Assembly: GCA_900110975.1 (NCBI GenBank)
Contig: FOFK01000003.1
Span: 272,298 to 323,683 of the forward strand
Source of the DNA: Lachnospiraceae bacterium RM5
Lineage (GTDB): Bacteria > Bacillota > Clostridia > Lachnospirales > Lachnospiraceae
Length of the DNA stretch: 51,386 nucleotides
Direction of reading: 5' to 3'
Part shown: positions 17,841-26,866 of the stretch, one piece after another
How positions within the stretch are numbered: the stretch's first letter is position 1
Layout of the letters: each line of letters opens with the position of its first letter
Program-made: the position numbers and the translations under genes
Notes under the pieces: model-generated
Told to the model about the DNA's origin: nothing
The model's input: the letters and a program-made list of their open reading frames with translations, nothing else
Databases searched by the model: none

Positions 17841-20075
17841 TTATTCTTCTGAATCTGAGTCATCTGCCTCATCTTCACTATTGCTATCACTATCGCTGTC
17901 ACTATCATTATTGCTATTATCGCTATCATCATCATTAGTATTTTCAGCATTATTATTATCTGAATCGTCTGACTTCTTTGTTGTTTCTTCTGTTTCTGAA
18001 TCAGATTTTTTTGTAGTTGATGATTCCTCTTCTGAAGCTTTAGTAGTTTCTTTTGAGTCATCATCAGAAGCTTTTGTTGTTTCACCTGAGCTATCATCAG
18101 AAGCTTTTGTAGTTTCTTTCGAACTATCATCTGTTGTTGTTGCCTGACCTTTATTTAAGTCTGTAACAAAACCTTTAAGCGCTGCATCGCTATCACATGC
18201 TTTTGCAAACTCTTCTTCAATTTCTTTAAACAAAGCAATTACATCTTTATCTTTTGAAATATTATTAACATAAGCAAATATTTCACTTTCGCTATCATAT
18301 AAATCATACATAATCTTATATCCATCGTAAGAAACTGGAAGATTTCCACTTGTTAAATCATATGTACTGTACTCATCTTTGCCCTGTTTTACATAGAATA
18401 CCTGAAGACCAACAGCCGGTGTATCGATGTCATTAATCTTAAGCGAGAATTTTACAAATACAACATATTCATCTGTATTTTTACCATATTTAGTATAAAT
18501 GTCTGTAACATTGAACTGCCCAATCTTATATCTGCTTGCCTGTTCAATCTGCTCATTTATGCTATTTTCGCTAACTTTATCACCATTATTGATAAATGTT
18601 CTAATTCTGTTAATGTCTCCATCTTCAAGTGCTGCATGATAATCAGAAATTAAATTTTTTATCTTTGTGTCATCTTTTTCTTTAACCATCTGATTTGTTG
18701 TGGCTTTTTTATTCTTAAATGAGAAATCATTTTTATCAAGTATAAGAGCAACAAACATAATGATTAATAATAATCCTATTAAACCTGCAACAATCTTAAA
18801 TTTGTACTCAGATATATTAAATTCAAAATCGTCATCATCGTAATTATATCTGTCTTTTATTCTTATACTTTCATATTTTTCTTTTTTCTTCTTCTTTTTC
18901 TCATCAATTTCATGAAGATAATTTGGTTGTTCTTTTCTAAGTCTTGTTCTCTTCATAAGTGAAAGAACATCTACTTTTTCTCCCTGTTCATCATCATCTT
19001 CGTCGTCATCTTCAAAATCATCATCTTCATCAAACTCTTCGTCCAGCTCTTCATCTAAATCTTCATCATCTGATTCTTCCTGATCATCGTATTCTTCATC
19101 GTACTCTTCATCAAACTCGTCATACTCATCATCGTACTCATCATCATACACATCATCATATTCATCATCTGATTCATCTTTGGATTTATTATCTGATTTC
19201 TTTATCTTTGATTCTTTTGCAGCTGACTCATCTTCTGACTCTTTTTCCGATTCATCTTCATCTGATCCATCTAAATCAGCTGATTCATTTGAACCTTCTA
19301 AATCACCTGATTCATTCGAACCTTCTAAATCACCTAAATCATTCGAACCATCTAAATTACCTAAATCATCTGAATCACTTAAATCATTATAATCATTATA
19401 ATCATCAAGGTAATCTTCTTCATCATCCAAAAAGGCTTCTAATTCTTTCTTAGATGTCTGATAATCAGAATCATCAAATTCTGTTTCATCCATTTCTGCT
19501 GATTCAATTTCGGCTGATTCAATTTCTTCTGATTCAATTTCATTTGATTCATTTTCTAATTCATCATCAAATTCATCTTCAATCTTATTTTTTCCGAACT
19601 TAAACCTTTTATCTTTTTTATTTTTTCTATTCTTTTTTGATTTACTCTTAGTTTTTTTATCTTTATCAGCATTAGAAAAACTGATTTCCAACTCTTTATC
19701 AGAATCAGAAACATCTTCTATCGCTTCTTCTATATCAGATGCATTTGCAGATTCATAATCTGAATCATCATAGGAAGAATCATCATAATAATAATTTTCA
19801 GATTTCTCATCGTAAGCATCCGATGAATCACTCTCATAATCCTCTTCATAATTTTCCTCATAGTCTACTCTTGCATCATCTATTACATTTTTTAATCTGT
19901 CTGTAAGATTTTTTCTCTTTAATTCAATTTCATCTACTTCTTTTAAAAGCTCATTAAAAATCTTATCTTCTTCATCTTCAATATAAAGAGAATCATTATC
20001 TATATCAGATTGGATTTTTCTACTTTTTCTTTTATCTACAGATTTCTCTGTTTTCTTTGATTTCCCGAAAACCAT
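17841..20075 (-). CDS. Acidic low-complexity single-TM protein with extracellular NTF2-like domain
   Basis: 744 residues. A short basic N-terminus is followed by about 400 residues extremely rich in Asp, Glu and Ser, with repeated GSNESGDLE- and EYDDEYDEE-type runs. A basic patch and one TM helix (about residues 445-470, VAGLIGLLLIIMFVALIL) come next. A folded outside domain of about 180 residues resembles NTF2-like proteins (LISDYHAALEDGDINRIRTF). A Ser/Thr/Asp tail holds repeats of DDSSKETTKAS. The long acidic part is therefore cytoplasmic and the folded part extracytoplasmic. ATG 20075 has GGAG 7 nt upstream. No function is known to me; the acidic part could bind metal ions or basic proteins. 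Confidence 0.75.
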   Translation of the reverse strand: MVFGKSKKTEKSVDKRKSRKIQSDIDNDSLYIEDEEDKIFNELLKEVDEIELKRKNLTDRLKNVIDDARVDYEENYEEDYESDSSDAYDEKSENYYYDDSSYDDSDYESANASDIEEAIEDVSDSDKELEISFSNADKDKKTKSKSKKNRKNKKDKRFKFGKNKIEDEFDDELENESNEIESEEIESAEIESAEMDETEFDDSDYQTSKKELEAFLDDEEDYLDDYNDYNDLSDSDDLGNLDGSNDLGDLEGSNESGDLEGSNESADLDGSDEDESEKESEDESAAKESKIKKSDNKSKDESDDEYDDVYDDEYDDEYDEFDEEYDEEYDDQEESDDEDLDEELDEEFDEDDDFEDDDEDDDEQGEKVDVLSLMKRTRLRKEQPNYLHEIDEKKKKKKEKYESIRIKDRYNYDDDDFEFNISEYKFKIVAGLIGLLLIIMFVALILDKNDFSFKNKKATTNQMVKEKDDTKIKNLISDYHAALEDGDINRIRTFINNGDKVSENSINEQIEQASRYKIGQFNVTDIYTKYGKNTDEYVVFVKFSLKINDIDTPAVGLQVFYVKQGKDEYSTYDLTSGNLPVSYDGYKIMYDLYDSESEIFAYVNNISKDKDVIALFKEIEEEFAKACDSDAALKGFVTDLNKGQATTTDDSSKETTKASDDSSGETTKASDDDSKETTKASEEESSTTKKSDSETEETTKKSDDSDNNNAENTNDDDSDNSNNDSDSDSDSNSEDEADDSDSEE

Positions 20076-20239
20076 TACCTTTCTCCATTCTACTTCAATA
20101 ATCAAAAAGATTATAGTAATCAACATTCTAATAATATCAAATGCAACGTAAAATTGCAACTGCGAGGAAATATTAAGGTAAATTTAAACCTATGAGAATA
20201 TTGTAAAATTTTACTTTTTGATATAAAATAAGCAGGTAT

Positions 20240-20311
20240 GTACCTATAGCTTAATGGATAGAGCATTGGCCTCCGGAGCCAAAGATTTGAGTTCGATTCT
20301 CAATAGGTACG
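20240..20311 (+). tRNA. tRNA-Arg (anticodon CCG)
   Basis: A full cloverleaf can be folded: acceptor GTACCTA/TAGGTAC, anticodon stem TTGGC/GCCAA with loop CTCCGGA (anticodon CCG, reads CGG), and T arm TTGAG-TTCGATT-CTCAA. CCA is not encoded. A T run follows directly. Confidence 0.97.
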
Positions 20312-20316
20312 TTTTT

Positions 20317-21291
20317 TTACTTAAAAATACTTTTCTTTTCGGAATTGTAATAATAAACATGGTCAGATAGTACATCTGTTGGATCTAATTCATTTTTATT
20401 TACATCCTGAATCATTGCGGTTATCTGTTTTCCTGAGATACCTTCCTCTTCCGGAACCAGAATCACCTCATGAACTGAGCTTGGAATAATATAAATATTG
20501 GAATTCATTTTTCTTGAAAACGCTTCTAATACATTATCGTACAGTATACAGGCCGCACCATAAAGTTTCTTTTCATTTGTAAGAACATACATATCAAGAG
20601 TTGATTTTTTCTTTACATCTTTAACAATTCTGTCAACAATTTCATCTTTATCTATAGAATCGCAATTTATAAAATAACTTTCGTTTTCTTCCCCTATACT
20701 TCCATATAAATTATCATTTAACATTCCCCTGATCACTTCATCCATGCTTATAATCTCACATTTCAAAAGGTTTGGTGTATTTTCTTTTGCAATAGAATAT
20801 ATTTCATCTTTCGTAACACCCCATAATTCAAGCTGTGAATTATTTATCAGAACAGTCGCTTCCATATCATTTCCTTCACTTAGCATAATATAAAATACAA
20901 TGGATAAATCCATAAATTCAATATATGGTATATTTTCTAAAGTATCCTGATTATATTCAGTATTAATAATCTTATATACAATCTTTCCCTTTATCTTATC
21001 AAACTCCTCAAACTGCTCAACATTAAGCTTATCAACCCAGGATTCTTTCCTGTACATTTTAGCAATTTCGCTAACTATTTCATCAAATGTAATCTCAAAT
21101 GAAATGAATCTGTTATAAAATCCATCTATATAAATGGTTGGTGCGATATTACAATCTATAGAAAAAATTGTAATGGCATCTAATTTAACTCCGTTATTCT
21201 TCATAACTTTATCGCCTCTTATAATTTTTCCTCCTCCCAACTCATCATATAATTTAACACATAAGCAATCAATAAACTCCTTTTTCTCCAT
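20317..21291 (-). CDS. DUF5688-family protein
   Basis: 324 residues, soluble, no signal peptide or TM. It resembles the DUF5688 proteins found in many copies in Lachnospiraceae (conserved MDLSIVFYI..., then an acidic block and the late VHEVILVPEEE region). Biochemical role is unknown. GGAGG lies 9 nt before the start. It runs towards the tRNA-Arg gene on the other strand, with only 5 bp between them. Its presence is part of the evidence for the taxonomic guess. Confidence 0.8.
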   Translation of the reverse strand: MEKKEFIDCLCVKLYDELGGGKIIRGDKVMKNNGVKLDAITIFSIDCNIAPTIYIDGFYNRFISFEITFDEIVSEIAKMYRKESWVDKLNVEQFEEFDKIKGKIVYKIINTEYNQDTLENIPYIEFMDLSIVFYIMLSEGNDMEATVLINNSQLELWGVTKDEIYSIAKENTPNLLKCEIISMDEVIRGMLNDNLYGSIGEENESYFINCDSIDKDEIVDRIVKDVKKKSTLDMYVLTNEKKLYGAACILYDNVLEAFSRKMNSNIYIIPSSVHEVILVPEEEGISGKQITAMIQDVNKNELDPTDVLSDHVYYYNSEKKSIFK

Positions 21292-21464
21292 CTAAATCTT
21301 CCTCCGGCTTATTAATTAATTTGAGTACTCATGGGTAAACTATATTTTATCATTGGCTTTATAACAATGTACAAATATAACAAATAAATTAAAAACGGTT
21401 TTTACAATTTAAACAAAAAGATTTTTTAATTATGAATAGCAAGGTAATTCTTAAATTAAAAAAT

Positions 21465-21506
21465 AAAAAACCTAACTGACCTTTGAAAAATCAAAAATCA
21501 ATTAGG
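21465..21506 (-). terminator. Terminator of efp
   Basis: CCTAATTGA / TCAGTTAGG stem with inner TTGA/TCAA pairing (21471-21506), followed by TTTTTTATTTTTT on the minus strand. Confidence 0.85.
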
Positions 21507-21538
21507 CTTTATAATCATCTTTATTTAATTAAAATCAA

Positions 21539-22096
21539 TTAAGCTCTTGATAAATACTCACCAGTCTTTGTATCAATCTTAATCTTGTCACCCTGGTTTA
21601 CAAATAATGGAACCATAACTCTTGCTCCAGTTTCAACAATAGCTGGCTTTGTAGCACCAGTAGCTGTATCACCTTTAACACCTGGTTCTGTTTCTGTAAT
21701 CTCAAGTTCAACTGATAATGGAGCTTCTAATGCGAAAACATCTCCGTTATGTGAACATACTTTAACCATCTCATTTTCTTTAACGAATTTGAGTGTATCT
21801 CCAACTGTATCCTGATTTAAACCGATCTGCTCGTATGTCTCAACATCCATAAAGTAGAATAATTCACCATCATTGTATAAATACTGCATATCTTTTCTTT
21901 CGATATGAGCTTTAGGGAATTTTTCTGTTGGTCTGAATGTTTTTTCAACAACTCCACCATTCTTTATATTTTTTAATTTTGTTCTAACGAAAGCAGCTCC
22001 TTTTCCAGGTTTAACATGCTGAAATTCTATTATCTGATAGATTGCACCATCTATCTCTACTGTTAATCCATTCTTAAAATCACCTGCTGAAACCAT
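21539..22096 (-). CDS. efp: Elongation factor P
   Basis: 185 residues, the standard three-domain EF-P. The loop KPGKGAAF near residue 30-37 carries the Lys at the tip that contacts the peptidyl-tRNA. The C-terminal domain ends with the conserved [17 protein letters not shown]. It relieves ribosome stalling at proline runs. That is relevant here because the window encodes a long Pro-Glu-Thr linker, although no PPP run is seen in it. GGAGG lies about 9 nt before the ATG. It has its own terminator and is transcribed alone or from a distant promoter across the 32-bp repeat region. Confidence 0.97.
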   Translation of the reverse strand: MVSAGDFKNGLTVEIDGAIYQIIEFQHVKPGKGAAFVRTKLKNIKNGGVVEKTFRPTEKFPKAHIERKDMQYLYNDGELFYFMDVETYEQIGLNQDTVGDTLKFVKENEMVKVCSHNGDVFALEAPLSVELEITETEPGVKGDTATGATKPAIVETGARVMVPLFVNQGDKIKIDTKTGEYLSRA

Positions 22097-22176
22097 TTTA
22101 AATATTCCTCCTTAAAAGTTCAGTAACATTAGATATTTTATACTATTACAATCCTATGGTCAAGCATTTTTATAAA

Positions 22177-22290
22177 TTAAGATTTTTATAATCAGATACT
22201 TTTTAATATTAAGATTTTTATTGTCAAATACTTTTTAAAATTAAGTTTTTTATAGTCAAATACTTTTTAAAATTAAGATTTTTCACAATA
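22177..22290. repeat. 32-bp tandem repeat upstream of efp
   Basis: Units starting TTAAGATTTTTAT begin at 22177, 22209, 22241 and 22273, each interval exactly 32 bp (about three helical turns). They contain TCAAATACTTTTTAA. They lie between the divergent efp and small membrane protein genes. Confidence 0.85.
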
Positions 22291-22363
22291 TTACTATTTA
22301 TTATTTTTGAATTTTGTTATATAATATCAAAGGTTAATAATTTCGTGGAAAGGAAAACTTAAA

Positions 22364-22819
22364 ATGAGTCAGGAAAAAGTAGACAAATACAAAAAAGATA
22401 AAGCAAATCGTAAAAAAATCATTAAAAAAGAAAAAAGACTTGCATTCTTAAGAACATCAATCATAACACTTATTGTTATTGCATTCTTTGTTTATTTAGG
22501 ATATTCAGTCGTTGATAAAGCAGGTTGGTTAAAGAAATCTTCTGAAGAGGAAACAACAGTTTATAGTCTTTCTCAGAAAGAAGTTGATAAAGTTTGGAAA
22601 AAAGCTCATGAATCTACTGAAGAAACAAGCAATACAGAAGATACAACAGTTGCAGAAGGCAGTGAAAATGAAAGTACTTCTGAAACTGTAGAAGCTACAG
22701 ATAATACTACAGATAATACTGCAGAAGCTTCTGAAACATCTAATGCTGCAGATTCTGATGAAGCCGCTGAAACTACTGAAGCTTCTGAATCTGAAGAAAC
22801 AAATGCTGAAGAAGAATAA
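22364..22819 (+). CDS. Small single-TM protein with acidic Ser/Thr/Glu tail
   Basis: 151 residues. A highly basic N-terminus (about residues 1-28) and one TM helix (about 32-52) are followed by an extracellular tail of about 85 residues made almost only of Glu, Thr, Ser, Ala and Asn. This is an in-out topology with a disordered acidic exterior, as in septum- or wall-associated small proteins. It was not recognised. AAAGGA precedes the ATG by about 8 nt. A strong terminator follows at 22870. Its tail resembles that of the 744-residue acidic protein upstream in style, not in sequence. Confidence 0.75.
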   Translation: MSQEKVDKYKKDKANRKKIIKKEKRLAFLRTSIITLIVIAFFVYLGYSVVDKAGWLKKSSEEETTVYSLSQKEVDKVWKKAHESTEETSNTEDTTVAEGSENESTSETVEATDNTTDNTAEASETSNAADSDEAAETTEASESEETNAEEE

Positions 22820-22869
22820 ATAGTACTAAAAAAATGATTCTTGCAATTTATAATTTAAAATAATTCAAA

Positions 22870-22900
22870 ACACCGTACAACACAAGATGTACGGTGTTTT
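22870..22900 (+). terminator. Terminator after the small membrane protein gene
   Basis: A perfect 10-bp stem ACACCGTACA / TGTACGGTGT with an 8-nt loop is followed by TTTT. Confidence 0.9.
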
Positions 22901-22954
22901 TATGTTAATGTATTATAAAAATTATATCTTGTAATTTTCTTCTTGCTTCTTCTT

Positions 22955-23036
22955 GCAACGTAGATTCTCTATTTTTTCACATTTACATTACTCAGACTTA
23001 TTTCTGTTTTCTCTTCCAGTAACGTAGATTCTCTAC
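22955..23036. repeat. Two decayed units of a GTAACGTAG inverted repeat
   Basis: AACGTAGATTCTCTA occurs at 22957 and 23021, 64 bp apart. The first is followed by TTACATTAC, a decayed right arm. An intact unit of the same family sits at 26867-26904. The loop segment TAGATTCTCTATTT is shared with the 53-bp array at 31.4 kb. Confidence 0.6.
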
Positions 23037-23107
23037 TCTTTCTTTTTGTATAAGTAAATTAGGTATACAGAGTCAGTCAAGTCCAAATTTGTGTGTAAAT
23101 TCCCTTA

Positions 23108-23280
23108 AGCTATAAATTATTCTATTTTTGCTATTTTTATAGCCATTTCTCACTGAATAAGTCTTTAATCAGCTATAAATTCTTATGATTTTGCCATATT
23201 TATGGCTTTTTCTCACCAAATAAGCCTTTTTTTTCCCCAAAATGGCTATAAATTTTTCTGTTTTAACACTATTTATAGCT
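23108..23280. repeat. Inverted-repeat array with 63/73-bp spacing (AGCTATAAAT family, 3 units)
   Basis: Left arms AGCTATAAAT/GGCTATAAAT start at 23108, 23171 and 23244. Right arms ATTTATAGCT and variants lie exactly 27 bp away (centre to centre) in all three. Intervals are 63 and 73 bp, differing by about one helical turn. The array sits between the convergent small membrane protein and MATE genes. Confidence 0.85.
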
Positions 23281-23287
23281 TCTTCCA

Positions 23288-23440
23288 TTTCAACGTATTT
23301 ATCTATTTCAACGTGTTTATCCATTTCAACGTATTTATCTATTTCAACGTGTTTATCTATTTCAACACATTTATCTATTTCTACATATATCTTCTATTCC
23401 AACACATTTATCTATTTCAACGTGTTTATCCATTTACGCT
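23288..23440. repeat. 18-bp tandem repeat running into the MATE gene
   Basis: Units TTTCAACGTRTTTATCYA start at 23288, 23306, 23324, 23342, 23360, 23378, 23397, 23415 and 23433 (18 bp, once 19). The last two overlap the 3' end of the MATE coding region, whose final residues WINTLK are encoded by the repeat. Confidence 0.85.
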
Positions 23441-24740
23441 TTTTAAATAACACAATACTGATTATTAAACGGACCATTTCTTCCTGGGATAGTATAAAAT
23501 AAACCCATACAATAGGCATCTTTAATACAACACCTGTTATTAAGCCAAGTGGAACTCCGACAAGCCAGGTTCCTATCACATCTATATACATAATATATTT
23601 TGTTTTTCCGCCACTTCTAAGAATGCCTCCACCCATTATCATATTTTCAACTTTTACAGGTATCAATATAGCAAAGGTGATTAAAAGCATGGTTCCAATT
23701 GAACGGACATCTTTTTCAACGTTAAAAAATTTAACATATCTGTTGCTTAATAAAATCAGCATTATTGATAAAATAAGCGAACCAGCAAGTCCGTATAAAC
23801 ACAACCAGATTGACTCTTTGTATGCTTTGTCGTATTCTTTTTCACCAAGTCTTTTTCCAATAAGAATTCCTGCTGCCTGGGCAAGTCCGCTTAACATGCC
23901 AATCAAAAGTCCCTGCACCGGTCCTGTCATTGCCATTCCCGCAAGTTCTTTTGTTCCCATGTGTCCATAAATATATGTATTAACATTTTGGCCAATTGTC
24001 CATAAAAATTCACTTGTAACAATAGGTAAAAGCATGAAAATATACTGTCTTTTTTCTATTTTATCAAGCTTAAGTGAAAAATGAATTTTTCCATTTACCT
24101 TTAAGAAAACAAGTATCATAAGAGCTATATTTATAATTTGTCCAATAAGACTTGCATATGCAGCACCTTTGACACCCATTTTGCTAAATCCGAAATGTCC
24201 AAAAATCAAAACCCAATTTAAAAATGTATTTACAAGTGCAGAAACAAAACTAATATAGAGAGGATATTTTGCCTTGTCCCTGCACCTGATAACAACAGCT
24301 AAAATCGTTCCTACTCCGGAAAGCAAAAACGTTAACGACATAATTCTTATATAAGGTGTAGCTTCTTTTAACACCCTTATGTCGTTCGTAAAGATTCCAC
24401 CAATACTTCCTGAAAAAACAAAACATATTATGAAAAATAATGATGCAATTATGCTTACAGTCAAAATATTAAGTGAAATGCTTTTTTCAACGGATTCTTC
24501 ATCCTTTTTTCCAATGTATTGTGAGACCATTACACCTGCAATGGCAGCAACAGCTCCTGTGACAAAATTAAAAACAAATCCAGGTTTTCCGCCTATTTCC
24601 ACCGCTGCAATCTTTGCCTCTCCAAGCTGTCCAACCATAATCTGGTCAATAATTGAAAACGAAGATTGCAGCATTGCCTGCAAAGATACAGGAACTGCTA
24701 TTTTCATTGTTCTTTCAAAAAAACTATTTTTCATTTCCAT
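23412..24740 (-). CDS. MATE-family multidrug/sodium antiporter
   Basis: 442 residues with about 12 TM helices in two related halves. Family landmarks include the N-terminal IAVPVSLQAMLQSSFSIID segment and the mid-protein LPIVTSEFLWTIGQNVNT. These proteins export cationic drugs in exchange for Na+ or H+. Length is normal, but the last 6-9 codons come from an 18-bp tandem repeat that continues past the stop. ATG 24740 (or ATG 24734) lacks a strong ribosome site. It follows the AAC(3)-like gene by 67 bp on the same strand, so the two may be co-transcribed under the LacI-type regulator. Confidence 0.9.
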   Translation of the reverse strand: MEMKNSFFERTMKIAVPVSLQAMLQSSFSIIDQIMVGQLGEAKIAAVEIGGKPGFVFNFVTGAVAAIAGVMVSQYIGKKDEESVEKSISLNILTVSIIASLFFIICFVFSGSIGGIFTNDIRVLKEATPYIRIMSLTFLLSGVGTILAVVIRCRDKAKYPLYISFVSALVNTFLNWVLIFGHFGFSKMGVKGAAYASLIGQIINIALMILVFLKVNGKIHFSLKLDKIEKRQYIFMLLPIVTSEFLWTIGQNVNTYIYGHMGTKELAGMAMTGPVQGLLIGMLSGLAQAAGILIGKRLGEKEYDKAYKESIWLCLYGLAGSLILSIMLILLSNRYVKFFNVEKDVRSIGTMLLITFAILIPVKVENMIMGGGILRSGGKTKYIMYIDVIGTWLVGVPLGLITGVVLKMPIVWVYFILSQEEMVRLIISIVLFKKRKWINTLK

Positions 24741-24807
24741 CAGTCCAATCTATTGTTCAACCACATCATCTATTAAATCTATTGATCAACTACAAATAAC
24801 TGTACAC

Positions 24808-25611
24808 TTAAAATTTTTTCTCTGCATTTCTATTCTTTTCAATCCATTCCACAGCAAAATCAACAACATCTCTTTGTTTCATTAATTTAACCACAGCATC
24901 TCCAAGTTTCACTTCTTTTATTTCATGTGTTTCTTCAAATGCTTTTCCGATATCTTCAAAATCTTCCCCATCAACAAATAATGTGTCATAAGCTTTCCAT
25001 ACTCTTTTTCCATTTTCCATTATCGCACTATGTTCTGTACAATTATGTTTGCCCGGATATTCTGCCCTTACATCAGCAAGATGCAAAGATGTGTTTTTAT
25101 CATATCCCACGCCAATTAAAAGAACATATCCATCTAATTCATAAAGCTTTCCAACCGGCGAACCTTCACCAAAAATATTTGATAAATCATGATCTTTTGT
25201 AAGGTATTCTGCGTTTTTTCCAAGTGCCGCAACAGAGCGTGCAGGATGATCACTTCTTATAGCACCATCCCATAATCTAAACATTTCTGCTACTGCACCC
25301 ATTGTATTTGTTGGTGTAAGTTTTTTATCATACGCAGGAATATTTTCACGAACTATGTCCCATAAATCTTTGTCAACTTCCCAATGGACACCTGTTTCAG
25401 GATCAAGATTTCTCCATGACTGAGTTGGCATCATGATTGTTCCTTCGCTACCAACAGTTTCAATAAGTGCTTCAATAACATCTCTTGCACCACCAGGAAT
25501 ATAACCAATACTGCTAAGGGATGTGTGAACCATTATGTTTTGTCCTTTTTTCACACCAACCTCTTCAAGTGCTTTTATGATATCTGATTTAATAACTAAT
25601 TTTTTACTCAT
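24808..25611 (-). CDS. AAC(3)-family aminoglycoside-type N-acetyltransferase
   Basis: 267 residues. The family pattern is clear: VHTSLSSIGYIPGGARDVIEAL near residue 28, MMPTQSW, NTMGAVAEMFR, RSDHPARSVAALG, and GVGYDKNTSLHLAD. The His of DHPARS and the S/T-rich acetyl-CoA loop are present. AAC(3) enzymes acetylate the 3-amino group of aminoglycosides, but many chromosomal homologues have other or unknown substrates, so a resistance role is not established. ATG 25611 has GGAGAG 8 nt upstream; a longer frame from 25677 would overlap the regulator gene. Gene order regulator, acetyltransferase, MATE pump suggests a small detoxification unit. Confidence 0.87.
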   Translation of the reverse strand: MSKKLVIKSDIIKALEEVGVKKGQNIMVHTSLSSIGYIPGGARDVIEALIETVGSEGTIMMPTQSWRNLDPETGVHWEVDKDLWDIVRENIPAYDKKLTPTNTMGAVAEMFRLWDGAIRSDHPARSVAALGKNAEYLTKDHDLSNIFGEGSPVGKLYELDGYVLLIGVGYDKNTSLHLADVRAEYPGKHNCTEHSAIMENGKRVWKAYDTLFVDGEDFEDIGKAFEETHEIKEVKLGDAVVKLMKQRDVVDFAVEWIEKNRNAEKKF

Positions 25612-25639
25612 TTTTTTCTCTCCTTTTTTTAATTGCTTT

Positions 25640-26653
25640 TCAACTATCTCTAGTTTTTTTAACACTTTCCCCTTCAATTAATTTAACAGGAATACAAATA
25701 TTATTCTCATCATCACGACCATTTATAATATCAATTAATAATGATATCGATTTTTGTGCTCTAAGTGAATTGTCCTGCTTTATCGTTGTAAGTCTTGGAA
25801 TTGAATTATCAGCATCCTTTGTTCCATCAAAACCTACAATTGATATTTCACCGGGGATATCTATATTTTCTTTCTGTAAAAATCTCATTAATTCTAATGC
25901 ATAAAAATCCGAAACTGCAAATATTGCTGTGTATTTCTTTAATTCAGCTAAATTTTTCTGATAAAATAATTCTCGCTCTTTAGCGTGAATTGGAATTTGC
26001 ATAAAATCCGCTTTCTTCTTTAATCCTTCACACAAACCAAGATATCTTTGTAAATCCATACAAATTTTATTATCTGCTATGCATAGCACTTTTTTATGAC
26101 CATTTTTTTTCAAATATTCTCCAGCCTGTTTTCCACCATCAAAATCATCAATAGTAATATTTCCAAATCTGCTCTGGTCTTCAAGAAAACCATCATACAC
26201 AACAAAGGGTATGCGAATTCTGTCGCGTAAATCCTGGTATTCATCTTCACAAAATCCAACTAAAACAACACCGTCCATATTCCACATTGATGCAAATTCA
26301 ATTATTCCTTTTATTTCAGTTGCTTTTCTTAACATCATGAAATATCCATTTTTTTCAATTTCATCAGAAAGATAATTTATCGCTGCTGAAATAAATAAAT
26401 CTTCAAAAACATGACCTTCGTATTTTGGATGATTGTTTATGACTACGCCAATTATTCTGGAGTTATTTCTAGCTAGCAACGTTGCGGCCATATTAGGAAT
26501 GTATCCTCTTTCTTCAAGCTTTTTTTCTACGAGTTTTATAGTTTTTTCTGATATCTTTTTAGTCTTACCATGAAGTACATTTGAAACTGTTGCAGTACTG
26601 ACACCAAGTTCCTCAGCAATATCTTTTATTCTAACTTTATTTTCATCCCACAT
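25640..26653 (-). CDS. LacI/GalR-family transcriptional regulator
   Basis: 337 residues. An N-terminal LacI helix-turn-helix (VRIKDIAEELGVSTATVSNV, about residues 7-27) and hinge helix (ENIPN-like, here RGYIPNMAATLL) are followed by a periplasmic-binding-protein-like effector domain (GVVINNH..., ITIDDFDGG, IVGFDGTKD). GAGG lies 6 nt before the ATG. The effector is normally a sugar, which makes its position ahead of an AAC(3)/MATE pair unusual. It ends 28 bp before the acetyltransferase start, consistent with one operon. Confidence 0.92.
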   Translation of the reverse strand: MWDENKVRIKDIAEELGVSTATVSNVLHGKTKKISEKTIKLVEKKLEERGYIPNMAATLLARNNSRIIGVVINNHPKYEGHVFEDLFISAAINYLSDEIEKNGYFMMLRKATEIKGIIEFASMWNMDGVVLVGFCEDEYQDLRDRIRIPFVVYDGFLEDQSRFGNITIDDFDGGKQAGEYLKKNGHKKVLCIADNKICMDLQRYLGLCEGLKKKADFMQIPIHAKERELFYQKNLAELKKYTAIFAVSDFYALELMRFLQKENIDIPGEISIVGFDGTKDADNSIPRLTTIKQDNSLRAQKSISLLIDIINGRDDENNICIPVKLIEGESVKKTRDS

Positions 26654-26753
26654 ATGGCACCTCTATAATATAAAAATAAATTAATTTATTTATGAGTGAT
26701 TATAAAACACAAATCCACAAAATACAATAGGTTAATCGCATAACCTAATTTAT

Positions 26754-26846
26754 AAAAAAAAGTTTGAACTATCATGCTATGTTAGAATTATATTACAGGT
26801 TTTAATTGTAATATTATTACTAAAATATCTAGTAGTTCAAACTTTT
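26754..26846 (-). terminator. Long hairpin, probable terminator of the PepD gene
   Basis: Perfect 14-bp arms AAAAGTTTGAACTA (26758) and TAGTTCAAACTTTT (26833) enclose about 60 nt that contains a second stem ATATTACA/TGTAATAT. On the minus strand the structure ends in a run of seven or more T. It is far longer than a standard terminator. A small MITE-like insertion is an alternative. Confidence 0.6.
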
Positions 26847-26866
26847 CTCTTGTTATTTCCTGTTTC

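Noticed and set aside
17837-18130. Open frame rich in Lys, Gln and Ile on the minus strand
   Set aside because: An out-of-frame shadow of the Ser/Thr/Asp repeats at the end of the acidic membrane protein.
18959-19453. 164-residue His/Leu-rich open frame on the plus strand
   Set aside because: It is the complement of the Asp/Glu codon runs of the acidic membrane protein, has no ribosome site and is low complexity.
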